DNA from: Sphingomonas sp. LY29
GTDB taxonomy: Bacteria; Pseudomonadota; Alphaproteobacteria; Sphingomonadales; Sphingomonadaceae
Length of the DNA: 64,000 bases
Assembly: GCF_035593985.1 (NCBI RefSeq)
Contig: NZ_CP141587.1
Coordinates: forward strand, 2,292,001-2,356,000
Direction: 5' to 3'
Every line of letters begins with the position of its first letter. The stretch's first letter is position 1. The notes below the pieces were generated by a model. It saw only the letters and a program-made list of their open reading frames with translations, was not told the DNA's origin and searched no databases. A program made the position numbers and the translations under genes. Shown here one piece after another: positions 9,701 through 17,288 of this stretch.

Positions 9701-10033
9701 GACGGCGAATTCGCGACGCGGCTGACGGTCGAAGGTGTCGGACTTGGCAACACCAGCACCCAGCGGCTGATCCGCGCGATCAATCGCATCCCGTTCAAGT
9801 TCAACGTGACGATCCGCGGACCATTCCGCGGACTTATCGCGACCGCCAAGAGCTTCCGCGATCCGACCCAGGTGATCGAGCCCGCGCTTCCGCGCCCGCT
9901 CGATGAGGTGCCGGGAATCACGTACGAAACGCGCCGCCGCGAGGAGACGCAGCAGCAAAGCCAGACCCCGGTGGAGGAGGATATCAGCGCCACTCCGCCT
10001 TCCGCCCAGCCAACTCCAGCAAGCCAGCCATGA
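6743..10033 (+). CDS. YdbH-like AsmA-superfamily inner-membrane-anchored lipid bridge protein
   Basis: A 1096-residue protein with a short cytosolic N-terminus, one transmembrane anchor (about residues 44-63, RLGMLVILILALLALAG) and a very long periplasmic region of beta-rich repeats. The architecture is that of the YdbH/TamB/YhdP group of AsmA-like proteins, which in E. coli bridge the envelope and are implicated in phospholipid transport to the outer membrane. The C-terminus is low-complexity, rich in Gln/Pro/Ser. The identification rests partly on the two genes that follow, which match YnbE and YdbL. A TTG four codons upstream is in frame; the ATG at 6743 is preferred. The stop overlaps the next start (ATGA). 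Confidence 0.82.
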   Translation: MSVGSEDGGLREEVAKELDEGLVEPIVVRHRGHWHRVWRFTRLGMLVILILALLALAGVWIFRKPIAEDLLADEMRSRGVEATYRIDRVGLRTQELSNLVIGDPANPDLTARKAVVQVRIKWNGKVEVYRVAARGVRLKGRVVGNRVSWGQIDKLLPPPSGKPFTLPDLAVDLKDATIALATPYGPLGFALEGRGNLSGGFRGKLAASAPRLRPGSCTLDSFKAFVKVGVTARSPRVEGPIGATRFACPASNLVLDQPRMEIDSRFSEAFGSFDGSGRLSLAGLTAGVNGLAGVTSNLTFKGSPTTILGRIDLSARNARIARVLAQRTRFDGRYRLEARRGGLTLVGDYGASSVATAPGLTSSLTDPLRSAAGTPLAPIAERLAASIQGAARQFDVFGSLRLINQRGGGAVRIETAEARSASGARIDVSGGDGVTFYWPDNRLRIDGNIAAAGGGLPTARIALRQPRNGGPISGTADIAPLAAGGAKLTLATVRFSGRSDEWTQIDTIALMDGPFSNGRVTGLRLPIAGRIGAGGALRFGEGCIDARFASLTTGSLRLGPTRLPLCATNGAILSRVAGGRTDIGVATNNLRLRGALGRSPFSLDAARARFGDGSRFDLSRARARLGQPNSPVLINAETLLGTFAGSGITGTFAGGDATIGRVPLRITDADGRWRFFGGDLGVDSALTVSDQADPARFYPLRSDNVRFTLADGRIKALGTLRHPPSGTAVTEVTINHNLDNGRGDALLDVPILTFGEQLQPEELTRLTEGVIALVEGSVNGQGRIAWNGSGGVTSSGEFSTRDLDLAAAFGPVTGIAGTVAFDDLLGLTTAPGQTLNVASINPGILVENGVIRYQILPDRLVKIERGEWPFMGGRLVLQETILNFGRPSAKRLTFEVIGLDAETFVGSLGFKEIQASGVFDGVLPMIFDDEGGRIVGGRLDSRPGGGTLAYNGVVNRANLGTMGGLAFDALRDLRFRSMIIRLDGFLDGEFATRLTVEGVGLGNTSTQRLIRAINRIPFKFNVTIRGPFRGLIATAKSFRDPTQVIEPALPRPLDEVPGITYETRRREETQQQSQTPVEEDISATPPSAQPTPASQP

Positions 10034-10263
10034 GGATGCCGCCCATGACCCGTTCGAAACTGCCACCGGCACTGCTCGCCGTCGGCCTGATGCTGCCGCT
10101 TGGCGGATGCATCACGGTCGACACGCCCGACAAGCCGATCGAGATCAACCTCAACGTCACCATCCGCCAGGAAGTGCTGGTGCGGTTGCAGCGCGACGTC
10201 GAGACGCTGATCAACCAGAATCCCGAGGCCTTCCCGCAGCAGACCCCGCAGAATCGCCAGTGA
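10030..10263 (+). CDS. YnbE-like small outer-membrane lipoprotein
   Basis: A 77-residue lipoprotein precursor. The signal peptide ends in a lipobox LGGC with the acylated Cys at position 27, followed by ITVDTPDKPIEINLNVTI, the hallmark of the YnbE family. In E. coli YnbE oligomerises at the outer membrane and caps YdbH, completing the inter-membrane bridge. The start codon overlaps the ydbH-like stop by four bases and its stop shares a base with the next ATG, so the three genes are one translational unit. Confidence 0.86.
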   Translation: MRMPPMTRSKLPPALLAVGLMLPLGGCITVDTPDKPIEINLNVTIRQEVLVRLQRDVETLINQNPEAFPQQTPQNRQ

Positions 10264-10637
10264 TGCGGCCGGTCGTGATCCTTGCCTTGGCATTGGGGGC
10301 AGCGGTGGCGGCGCCGCTCGGCGCCCAGCGGCCTCCGGTCGTAGTCGAGGCGCAACGCAGCGGGACGGCGGGCGAGAAGTATAACGGCTATCAGTCCGCG
10401 GTCGGTGTCCCGACTCCCGCGCTTCGGCGGCAGGTGTCGGCGGTCAACATCCGCAGGCGTTCGCTCTATGCCAATCTGGCGCGGCGGCGCGGAGTGACGG
10501 CCGAGGAAGTCGGGCTAACGGCAGGCTGCGCGCTGCTGGCGCGGGTGCCGGTCGGCGGATATTATATGCTGGTCGATGGCGCGTGGCGGCAGCGGACCGC
10601 GAGCGAGCCGGTGATCCTGCCAAGCTACTGCCGATAA
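10263..10637 (+). CDS. YdbL-like periplasmic protein (DUF1318)
   Basis: A 124-residue exported protein with an N-terminal signal sequence (MRPVVILALALGAAVAAPLGA) and a mature part with the YdbL features: a VGVPTPALRRQVSAVNIRRR segment, LARRRGVTAEEVGLTAG and a C-terminal region with two Cys (CALLARVP and SYC). In E. coli YdbL modulates the YdbH-YnbE interaction in the periplasm. It is the last gene of the three-gene operon. Confidence 0.84.
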   Translation: MRPVVILALALGAAVAAPLGAQRPPVVVEAQRSGTAGEKYNGYQSAVGVPTPALRRQVSAVNIRRRSLYANLARRRGVTAEEVGLTAGCALLARVPVGGYYMLVDGAWRQRTASEPVILPSYCR

Positions 10638-10671
10638 CGCCTGAAGTGGCGCTTCGGGCGGCACGCGGCGG

Positions 10672-10700
10672 TTGACTATCGGCGCCTCGGTTCATAAAGG
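10672..10700 (+). promoter_or_regulatory. Candidate sigma-70-type promoter for the F0 ATP synthase operon
   Basis: TTGACT (10672-10677) followed after 17 bases by TAAAGG (10695-10700) resembles -35 and -10 elements in the 160-base gap before atpI. The -10 match is weak. No other convincing promoter is visible in this gap, and the operon needs one because the preceding ydbL-like gene belongs to a different functional unit. Confidence 0.35.
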
Positions 10701-10797
10701 GGCGGCGCCTTGGCGGGCTTGTTGGCCGCCATGTTCTCAGCCCCACGCGCCCGCACCTTCCTAAGAGCGCTGGCGCACAGGTGAAGGAGTTGGGAGC

Positions 10798-11115
10798 ATG
10801 ACGGAAAACGAACCCGGGCAGGTTCCGAAGTCCCCGCAGGATGCACGGCTCGATTCGCTCGAAGAGCGACTGGAACGCGCACAGTCCCGCGAGGCCGAAC
10901 GAACCGGCCAGGCGCGCGAACCGGCCGATGCCAACGAGCAACTCGGTCAGCGCGTCCTGTCCACCCTGCTCGGCGGCCTGTTGGGCGGTGCGGTGATCGG
11001 TTGGCTGCTCGACAGCCTGCTGGGCACCGGGCACGTGCTTCTGGTGGTCCTGATGGTGCTTGGCACCGTCGGCGGCTTCTGGAGCATTATCAAGATGTCG
11101 AGCCGGCGCTCCTAG
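10798..11115 (+). CDS. atpI: AtpI/AtpZ-like ATP synthase accessory protein
   Basis: A 105-residue protein with a charged, Glu/Arg-rich N-terminal half and two transmembrane helices at about 53-73 and 77-98 (LGGLLGGAVIGWLLD, LLVVLMVLGTVGGFW), the AtpI/AtpZ pattern. AtpI-like proteins assist c-ring assembly and some AtpZ proteins transport Mg2+/Ca2+. The ATG at 10798 follows a clear AAGGAG about ten bases upstream. As first gene of the F0 cluster it occupies the typical position. Confidence 0.9.
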   Translation: MTENEPGQVPKSPQDARLDSLEERLERAQSREAERTGQAREPADANEQLGQRVLSTLLGGLLGGAVIGWLLDSLLGTGHVLLVVLMVLGTVGGFWSIIKMSSRRS

Positions 11116-11152
11116 GGCGACCGGCCGCTACGACTAGAAGGAAACGGCTCAC

Positions 11153-11941
11153 GTGGCGGCAGAATCGGGCAAGATCGATCCGATGCACCAATTCCTGGTC
11201 GAGCCCCTGTTCGGGCGCGACTGGTCGATCGCGGGTCAGAACATTGCGTTCACCAACTCGGCGATGTGGATGGCTCTCGCGCTCGGCGCGATCTGGCTGT
11301 TCATGCTGGGTGGGATGAAGCGCGAGCTGGTCCCCGGTCGCTGGCAGATGGCGGTCGAAGGCTTCACCGGCTTCATCACCTCGATGATGGATGCGAACAT
11401 CGGTCCCGCCGGTCGCAAGTACACGCCCTACGTCTTCTCGCTCTTCATGTTCATCCTGACCGCGAACCTGCTCGGCATGCTGCCGACGGCGCTGGTCGGA
11501 CTTCACGCCTTTACCGTGACCAGCCACCTGACGGTGACCGGTGTCCTCGCGATCATGAGCTTCGCGATCGTCCTGGTGATCGGCTTCGCCAAGCACGGCT
11601 TCCATTTCTTCAGCCTCTTCGTGCCGCATGGCGTGAAGGGCCCGATGGCCGTGGTGCTGTTCCCGATCGAGCTGATCAGCTTCCTGATGCGCCCGTTCAG
11701 CCTTGCGCTTCGACTCTTCGTCGCGATGACCGCCGGCCACATCCTGATGAAGGTGCTCGCGGGCTTCGTCATCAATGGCCTCAATGCCGAAGCACTGTGG
11801 GTCGCCCCGGTCGTGGCGCTACCCAGCTTCATCCTGATGATCGGCATCACCGTGCTCGAACTGCTGGTGTGCGCCATCCAGGCCTACGTTTTCGCCCTGC
11901 TCACGTCGCTCTACCTGAACGACGCGATCAACCTTCACTAA
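11153..11941 (+). CDS. atpB: F0F1 ATP synthase subunit a
   Basis: The proton-channel subunit of the membrane F0 sector, 262 residues and about five to six transmembrane helices. The essential Arg facing the c-ring lies in FSLALRLFVAMTAGHI, and the family signature FVFALLTSLYL closes the protein. The start is GTG at 11153 with AGAAGGAAA upstream. It works with AtpE and the b/b' stator encoded just downstream; the F1 genes are absent here, as expected for alphaproteobacteria in which F0 and F1 are separate operons. Confidence 0.97.
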   Translation: MAAESGKIDPMHQFLVEPLFGRDWSIAGQNIAFTNSAMWMALALGAIWLFMLGGMKRELVPGRWQMAVEGFTGFITSMMDANIGPAGRKYTPYVFSLFMFILTANLLGMLPTALVGLHAFTVTSHLTVTGVLAIMSFAIVLVIGFAKHGFHFFSLFVPHGVKGPMAVVLFPIELISFLMRPFSLALRLFVAMTAGHILMKVLAGFVINGLNAEALWVAPVVALPSFILMIGITVLELLVCAIQAYVFALLTSLYLNDAINLH

Positions 11942-11971
11942 ACACCACTTTAAACCCAAGGGAGTAACATC

Positions 11972-12199
11972 ATGGATCCTCAAGCTGCAAAGCTGCTCGG
12001 TGCCGGTCTGGCCGCCATCGGCGTCGGCATGGCCGCCATCGGCGTCGGCAACGTCTTCGGCTCGTTCCTCGAGAGCGCGCTTCGCAACCCGGCAGCCGCC
12101 GACGGCCAGCAGGGTCGCCTGTTCATCGGCTTCGCCGCCGCCGAGCTTCTCGGCCTGCTGGCGTTCGTCGTTGCGATGATCCTGCTGTTCGTTTCGTAA
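11972..12199 (+). CDS. atpE: F0F1 ATP synthase subunit c
   Basis: A 75-residue hairpin of two hydrophobic helices that forms the rotating c-ring. The N-terminal helix is Gly/Ala-rich (GAGLAAIGVGMAAIGVG), the polar loop contains RNP (38-40), and the proton-carrying carboxylate is E58 in FAAAELLGL. The absence of extra polar residues next to E58 fits proton rather than sodium coupling. A GGGAG ribosome site lies just before the ATG. Confidence 0.98.
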   Translation: MDPQAAKLLGAGLAAIGVGMAAIGVGNVFGSFLESALRNPAAADGQQGRLFIGFAAAELLGLLAFVVAMILLFVS

Positions 12200-12240
12200 G
12201 AACGACACGCAGCTTCACGATTAATCCATAGGGGTCGGCC

Positions 12241-12735
12241 ATGCCGCAGATCGCCCAAATCGGCGAGATCTTCGCATCGCAGCTGTTCTGGCTGGCGATT
12301 TTCTTCGGCGCGATTTTCGCCGTCGTCGGGCTTGGGATGCTTCCCAAGATCCAGTCGACGGTCGATGCTCGCGACGCGAAAATCGCCGCCGACCTGAAAG
12401 CAGCGGAGGGGGCTCGCGAAGCCGCCGATGCGCTTGAGGAAGCCTATCGGGCCGAGATGGACAAGAGCCGCGCCGAAGCGGCTCGCCTGTCCGCCGAGGC
12501 CAAGGCAAATGCCGCCCGTGCGACCGAGCAATCGGTCAACACGGCGGACGCCGCGATGGGCAGGAAGATCGACGCGGCGATGGTTCGGATCGGCGAGGCC
12601 CGCGCCTCGGCGATGGCGGAAATCGAAACCGTGGCCGCCGAAGCCGCCGAGCAGTTGGTCAGCCGCGTCGCGGGACTGACCGTCGATCCGGCAACGGCGC
12701 GCGCCGCCGTGGCGAAGGAACTGGCACATGGCTGA
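12241..12735 (+). CDS. F0F1 ATP synthase subunit b'
   Basis: A 164-residue stator subunit with an N-terminal membrane helix (LFWLAIFFGAIFAVVGLGML) followed by a long Ala/Glu/Lys-rich coiled coil. It is the first of two b-type genes. Alphaproteobacteria, like photosynthetic organisms, use a b/b' heterodimer, and the first copy after atpE is usually b'. The symbol varies (atpF', atpF2, atpG), so none is assigned. It overlaps atpF by eight bases. Confidence 0.9.
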   Translation: MPQIAQIGEIFASQLFWLAIFFGAIFAVVGLGMLPKIQSTVDARDAKIAADLKAAEGAREAADALEEAYRAEMDKSRAEAARLSAEAKANAARATEQSVNTADAAMGRKIDAAMVRIGEARASAMAEIETVAAEAAEQLVSRVAGLTVDPATARAAVAKELAHG

Positions 12736-13288
12736 GCCGCAGGTCGAAACCGAAACCCACGCCGGCGCGGAAGTGCCCGGCGCGGCGCACGGAAGTGCCG
12801 ACCCGGTCGCGCTGGGCTTCGATGCGTCGATGCTCGTCGCGCTGGCGATGGTTGTCGTGCTCGTCATTCTGTTCTGGAAGAAAGTGCCGTCGGCGATCGG
12901 CAAGAGCCTGGACAAGAAGATCGACGCGATCCGCGAGCAGCTTGCCGAGGCCGAAACGCTTCGTAAGGATGCCGAGGCGCTGAAGGCCGAGTATGAAGCC
13001 AAGGCGCGCGCAGCCGATGCCGATGCCGCGGCAATGGTCGAGCGGGCGCATCATGAGGCCGAGGCAATCGTCGCCAAGGCGTCGAGCGATGCCGAGGCGC
13101 TGATCGCGCGCCGTCAGGCGATGGCGGAAGCGAAGATCGGTGCGGAAGAGCGCGCGGCGATCGACCAGCTTCGTGCGACCGCGGCGTCGGCTGCCGCTGC
13201 CGCTGCCGCCAAGCTGATTGCCGACCGCAACGACCAGAATGCCGACAAGGCGCTGGTCGACCAGGCAATCGCCGGCCTCGGCCGCTAA
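12728..13288 (+). CDS. atpF: F0F1 ATP synthase subunit b
   Basis: The second stator subunit, 186 residues. A 35-residue hydrophilic N-terminal extension precedes the membrane helix (MLVALAMVVVLVILFWKKVP), and the rest is a highly charged Ala-rich coiled coil that reaches up to F1. With b' it forms the peripheral stalk. It is the last gene of the F0 operon, followed directly by a terminator hairpin. Confidence 0.94.
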   Translation: MAEPQVETETHAGAEVPGAAHGSADPVALGFDASMLVALAMVVVLVILFWKKVPSAIGKSLDKKIDAIREQLAEAETLRKDAEALKAEYEAKARAADADAAAMVERAHHEAEAIVAKASSDAEALIARRQAMAEAKIGAEERAAIDQLRATAASAAAAAAAKLIADRNDQNADKALVDQAIAGLGR

Positions 13289-13302
13289 AACTCAAAGAAA
13301 TA

Positions 13303-13330
13303 CGCCGGGCTGAATGACAGCCCGGCGCCT
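13303..13330. terminator. Terminator hairpin between atpF and the convergent CBS gene
   Basis: A perfect nine-base-pair stem, CGCCGGGCT (13303-13311) with AGCCCGGCG (13319-13327), encloses a seven-base loop. It is followed by a short pyrimidine tail CCTTTCC on the plus strand, and the complementary strand has an A-rich approach and TTTCTTTGAG beyond the stem. It can end the atp operon and probably also the opposing CBS-domain transcript. Confidence 0.75.
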
Positions 13331-13338
13331 TTCCATCC

Positions 13339-13767
13339 TTACTGAGCGTGCTGCCCGCCAGCGGCACTCACGCCTTCCAGCGCGGTCGCCGCGGCCGATT
13401 CCTGCGCTTCGCGGCTGAGGTCGCCCAGGCTGACCATCCCGACCAATTTGTCTTCGGCATCGAGCACCGGCAGGCGTCGAACCTGCTTGTCGCTCATCCG
13501 CTGGGCGATCGCGAGCACGTCGTCGGTGTCGCGGGCATAGATCAAGTCGGACGACATCAGGTCGCGGACCGAGCAATCCGGCCCCTTGCCCTCGGCAACA
13601 CCGCGCACGGCGATGTCCCGGTCGGTGATCATGCCGATCACCTTGTCGCCATCGCAAACGGGGATCGAACCGGTGTCGGCCGAGAGCATGAAGCCAGCGG
13701 CCTCCTGCGCGGTAGCGTCAGGGGAGACGGTCTTGACGTCGCTCGTCATCAGGTCGCGAATGTTCAT
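13339..13767 (-). CDS. Two-CBS-domain protein
   Basis: A 142-residue soluble protein made of two CBS motifs (about 1-60 and 67-125), beginning with MNIRDLMTSDVKTVSPD and repeating as VRDLMSSDLIYARDTD. CBS pairs bind adenine nucleotides and often sense energy state. No catalytic domain is attached, so its target is unknown. The frame is open ten codons further, but a perfect AAGGAGG seven bases before the ATG at 13767 decides the start. Confidence 0.88.
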   Translation of the reverse strand: MNIRDLMTSDVKTVSPDATAQEAAGFMLSADTGSIPVCDGDKVIGMITDRDIAVRGVAEGKGPDCSVRDLMSSDLIYARDTDDVLAIAQRMSDKQVRRLPVLDAEDKLVGMVSLGDLSREAQESAAATALEGVSAAGGQHAQ

Positions 13768-13831
13768 GGAAAAATCCTCCTTGGAATGCTCGGTCAACGA
13801 GCGGCAAGGAGTCGGCGTTCCGCCTATTCGC

Positions 13832-15856
13832 TCAGGGCAAATTCTCGGTCAGCAGATCGTAGGTCGCGACGAGATCGTCCTTCTGATTGAAGACTTCGAC
13901 CGCCCAGCGAACGACGCCGGTTTCCTCGCTCTTGAGCGCCTTCGACCGAACCGTGAGTTCGACCCGCATTGAGTCGCCGGGATAGAGCGGGGAGAGGAAA
14001 CGCAGATTCTCCAGGCCGGTGTTGGCGAGGACGGGGCCGGGGTCGGGCCAGACGAACAGGCCGGCGGCGAAGCTGAGGATCAAGTAACCGTGCGCGACAC
14101 GGCCTTCGAAGATTGGCGACGCCTTGGCCGCTTCTTCGTCCATGTGGGCGTAGAATTTGTCGCCGGTGAATTCGGCGAAATGCTCGATGTCCTCGATCGT
14201 AACCGTGCGTGAGGCGGTGCGAAGCGTGTCGCCGATGTGGAGGTCGCGCATTCGCTTCCGGAACGGATGACCCTCGACGAAGCGCTTGGGACCGCCGGGA
14301 ATATATTGTCCACTGATCGCGGCGATCATGCCGGGGGTCGACTGGATCGCGGTGCGCTGCATGTAATGCTTCACCCCGCGAATGCCGCCCATCTCTTCAC
14401 TCCCGCCCGCGCGGCCCGGGCCGCCGTGGACGAGGACGGGGAGCGGCGAGCCGTGGCCGGTCGATTCGGCGGCATTGTCGCGGTTGATGACGAGCATCCG
14501 CCCATGGAATGCCGCCGCGCCCTGGATGAAGTCGCGGGCCACGTCGGGCGAATGGCTGAACAGCGACAGCGCGAGGCTGCCCATGCCGCGATTGGCAAGC
14601 GCGACGGCATCGGCGAGGTCGCGATAGGGCATGATCGTCGAGACCGGCCCGAACGCCTCGACGTCGTGGACGGCGGTGGCGGTCCAGGGATCGTCGGCGC
14701 GAAGCAGGATCGGGTCGAGGAAGGCGCCAGCCGAATGTCCCGGCGCAGCGTCGGGGTCGCCGACGACGATCCGCGCCCCGGCTTCGACCAGCTTGGCCAC
14801 CTGGCGGCGGACGTCGTCGCGCTGGGCGCAGGAGACGAGCGCGCCCATGCGACTGGCCTTGTCGCGCGGATCGCCGACGACCGTGGCGGCCAGGCGCTCT
14901 CGGATCGCGGCTTCGACCGCGTCGAGATATTCGGCCGGCGCCATGGCGCGGCGGATCGCGGTGCACTTTTGTCCCGCCTTGACGGTCATCTCGTTGACGA
15001 CTTCTTTGACGAACAAGTCGAACTCGGGCGTCCCCGGGGCTGCATCGGGTCCGAGGATCGAGGCGTTGAGGCTGTCCTGCTCGGCCACGAAGCGGACGCT
15101 TTCGCGCGCGACGACGGGGTGGGAGCGCAGCTTGAGCGCGGTCGAGGCCGAGCCGGTGAAGCTGACCACGTCCTGACCGGTGAGGTGATCGAACAGGTCG
15201 CCGACCCCGCCGACAATCAACTGCACCGCGCCAGGCGGAAGCAGGCCGGTGTCGATCATCACCCGGAAGGCGGCTTCGCACAGGTAGGCGGTCGACGAGG
15301 CCGGCTTGATGATTGCGGGAACGCCGGCGAGCAGGGTGGGCGCCAGCTTCTCGAGCATTCCCCACACGGGGAAGTTGAATGCGTTGATGTGGACCGCGGC
15401 GCCCTGCATCGAGGTGTAGATGTGCTGACCGACGAAGCTGCCTTCCTTCGACAGTGGCTCGAGTGCGCCGTCGAGCAGGACATTCGCGTCGGGAAGCTCG
15501 CGCCGGCCTTTGGACGAAAAGGAGAGCAGGGTGCCCGCGCCGCCTTCGATATCGATCCAGCCGTCCTTGCGGGTGGCGCCGGTGAGGTAGTTGAGCTCGT
15601 AAAGCTCCTCTTTCCGCTCCAAGATGGCGAGACCGAGGCTTTTGAGCAGGCGCGCCCGATCATGGAAGGTCATCGCGCGGAGCGCGGGACCGCCGACGGC
15701 GCGGGCATGGTCGAGCATCGCCTTGAAGTCGATTCCGCCCGATCCGGTGCTCGCGACCTCGGTGCCGTCGATCGCGGAAACGAGGGATGACTGGCTGGCG
15801 GCATCGCCGGCGATCCAGCGATCCTGGGCGAAGTTCAGAAGCTGAGCGGTTTTCAT
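13832..15856 (-). CDS. paaZ: PaaZ: bifunctional oxepin-CoA hydrolase / 3-oxo-5,6-dehydrosuberyl-CoA semialdehyde dehydrogenase
   Basis: Opens and oxidises the oxepin-CoA ring in the aerobic phenylacetate pathway. The 674-residue protein has an N-terminal aldehyde dehydrogenase module (about 1-510) with the catalytic Cys in VKAGQKCTAIRR. A C-terminal MaoC-type hydratase domain (about 530-674) carries the motif GDKFYAHMDEEAAKAS. The start is the ATG at 15856 (MKTAQLLNFAQDRW). The frame stays open for another 88 codons upstream, but that part shows no family similarity. The gene is on the strand opposite the paaABCE operon and separated from it by paaG and an unrelated gene. Confidence 0.93.
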   Translation of the reverse strand: MKTAQLLNFAQDRWIAGDAASQSSLVSAIDGTEVASTGSGGIDFKAMLDHARAVGGPALRAMTFHDRARLLKSLGLAILERKEELYELNYLTGATRKDGWIDIEGGAGTLLSFSSKGRRELPDANVLLDGALEPLSKEGSFVGQHIYTSMQGAAVHINAFNFPVWGMLEKLAPTLLAGVPAIIKPASSTAYLCEAAFRVMIDTGLLPPGAVQLIVGGVGDLFDHLTGQDVVSFTGSASTALKLRSHPVVARESVRFVAEQDSLNASILGPDAAPGTPEFDLFVKEVVNEMTVKAGQKCTAIRRAMAPAEYLDAVEAAIRERLAATVVGDPRDKASRMGALVSCAQRDDVRRQVAKLVEAGARIVVGDPDAAPGHSAGAFLDPILLRADDPWTATAVHDVEAFGPVSTIMPYRDLADAVALANRGMGSLALSLFSHSPDVARDFIQGAAAFHGRMLVINRDNAAESTGHGSPLPVLVHGGPGRAGGSEEMGGIRGVKHYMQRTAIQSTPGMIAAISGQYIPGGPKRFVEGHPFRKRMRDLHIGDTLRTASRTVTIEDIEHFAEFTGDKFYAHMDEEAAKASPIFEGRVAHGYLILSFAAGLFVWPDPGPVLANTGLENLRFLSPLYPGDSMRVELTVRSKALKSEETGVVRWAVEVFNQKDDLVATYDLLTENLP

Positions 15857-15983
15857 GGTCCCTCGATAGGCGATCCGGGCGGGTGCGCGACAGTGTTTTC
15901 GCTGACTCCGATCCGGATCAAAGCGCAAGCTCCTGTTGGTCATACCCTGCGCTTCTTGTTCCGATGGACGGGAACGACAGCCG

Positions 15984-16475
15984 GTGAAGTCGCGCGAGCC
16001 GCGGCGCAAGGTGATGCTGAAAGCGCGAATGCGTGTCGCGAGCGCGTGGCATGACGCGTGCATCCTCAACCTGTCGTCGCGCGGGCTGATGCTCCAGACC
16101 TCCAAACCGCCCGAGCGCAATTCCTATCTCGAGATCCGCCGTGGTCCTCATGTCATCGTGGCGCGGGTGATGTGGTCCAGCGGCCATCGGGTCGGGTTGA
16201 AGGCGCAGGATGAGCTTTCGATCGACGATCTGGTGTCGGAGGTGGAGGTACGCGGCGGCGTGAATGCGTTGCCGTCGGAACGGAGACGGGTGCCTCGTCC
16301 GTCCCCGGACAGATCGGAACGCCACCGGCACTGGGGTCGGCGCGTGCAATATTTGGCGATCGCGCTCTGCTCGGTTGCCGCTGCGATTATCGCTGCCGCA
16401 GAGGCGCGGCAGGCCTTGGCGACTCCGCTTCAGGCCGCTGATGCGGTGCTGCGGCCCGACCCTACTCGCCAGTAA
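15984..16475 (+). CDS. PilZ-domain protein with a C-terminal membrane segment
   Basis: A 163-residue protein with an N-terminal PilZ domain: the basic EPRRKVMLKARMRV segment and NLSSRG correspond to the RxxxR and D/NxSxxG c-di-GMP-binding motifs. A basic linker follows, then one predicted transmembrane helix near the C-terminus (YLAIALCSVAAAIIAAA). The frame opens at a TTG at 15936, but the GTG at 15984 has a purine-rich GGACGGGAA upstream and starts just before the domain. Its last 14 bases overlap the convergent paaG stop. The physiological target cannot be deduced. Confidence 0.75.
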   Translation: MKSREPRRKVMLKARMRVASAWHDACILNLSSRGLMLQTSKPPERNSYLEIRRGPHVIVARVMWSSGHRVGLKAQDELSIDDLVSEVEVRGGVNALPSERRRVPRPSPDRSERHRHWGRRVQYLAIALCSVAAAIIAAAEARQALATPLQAADAVLRPDPTRQ

Positions 16476-17241
16476 AGGTCGGCGGTCGCTTTTCGAGAAA
16501 GGCCGCGACGCCTTCGCGATAATCCTTGGTGAAGCCGAGGCGTCGCATCTCGTCGCGCTGCAGGTCGAGTTCCTCGTCGAGCGTGCGGCTGCCCGTGGTG
16601 CGGATGATCGACTTGATCGCTGCGAGGCCCAGCGGGGGCAGGGCGGCAAGGCGTTCGGCCAGCGCGTCGACCTCGACGTCGAGTTGATCATCGTCGAGGC
16701 ATTTCCAGATCATGCCCCACTCGGCGGCGCGCTCCGCCGGCAGCGGCTCGCCGGTCAGCGCCAGCCCCAATGCGCGAGCCTGTCCGACCAGACGGGGGAG
16801 GTGCCAACTGCCGCCGCTGTCGGGGATGAGGCCGAGCGCGGAAAAGCTCTGGATGAATTTGGCCGACTTTGCGGCGACGACGAGGTCGCACGCCAGCGCG
16901 ATGTTGGCGCCGGCGCCGGCGGCTACGCCGTTGACGCGCGCAATGACGGGTTGAGGGAGCGCCGCCAAAGCACGGACAAGGGGATTCCAGCTCTCTTCGA
17001 CCGTCGCGCCGAGGTCGACCGCTTCACCGGGGGCGACGGCGCGGTCGTTGAGGTCCTGTCCCGCGCAGAAGCCGCGGCCGGCGCCGGTCAGGATGACCAC
17101 GCGGGCGTCGCCAATACTGTCGATGGCGTCGCGAAGTTCGGCGTGCATTGCCCGAGTGAAGCTGTTGAGGCGATCGGGACGGTTGAGCGTGATCCGGACG
17201 ATCCGGTCGGTGCGCTCGGTCAGGATGCTGGTTTTGGTCAT
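16462..17241 (-). CDS. paaG: PaaG-type enoyl-CoA hydratase/isomerase (ring 1,2-epoxyphenylacetyl-CoA isomerase)
   Basis: A 259-residue crotonase. The oxyanion-hole segments GFCAGQDLNDR and NGVAAGAGANIALACDLV and the acidic region IPDSGGSWHLPRL are visible. The AGQDLNDR and NPLVRALAALPQPVIARVNG stretches are typical of PaaG, which isomerises the 1,2-epoxide to oxepin-CoA, the substrate of PaaZ. The location between paaZ and paaABCE supports this. A general enoyl-CoA hydratase is the alternative if the context is ignored. Confidence 0.85.
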   Translation of the reverse strand: MTKTSILTERTDRIVRITLNRPDRLNSFTRAMHAELRDAIDSIGDARVVILTGAGRGFCAGQDLNDRAVAPGEAVDLGATVEESWNPLVRALAALPQPVIARVNGVAAGAGANIALACDLVVAAKSAKFIQSFSALGLIPDSGGSWHLPRLVGQARALGLALTGEPLPAERAAEWGMIWKCLDDDQLDVEVDALAERLAALPPLGLAAIKSIIRTTGSRTLDEELDLQRDEMRRLGFTKDYREGVAAFLEKRPPTFTGE

Positions 17242-17288
17242 GGCGCTGGCTTAGCGCCAAGCGCGCGCGGGTTGCAATCGCGCCCCAA

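Noticed and set aside
7937..10072. A 711-codon minus-strand open frame antisense to the YdbH-like gene
   Set aside because: High-GC shadow frame: no domain, low-complexity Arg/Glu composition, and the plus-strand protein has a clear membrane anchor and family neighbours.
14237..15790. A 517-codon plus-strand frame antisense to paaZ
   Set aside because: Composition is Asp/Arg/Gly/Glu-rich without motifs; PaaZ on the minus strand has both domains intact.
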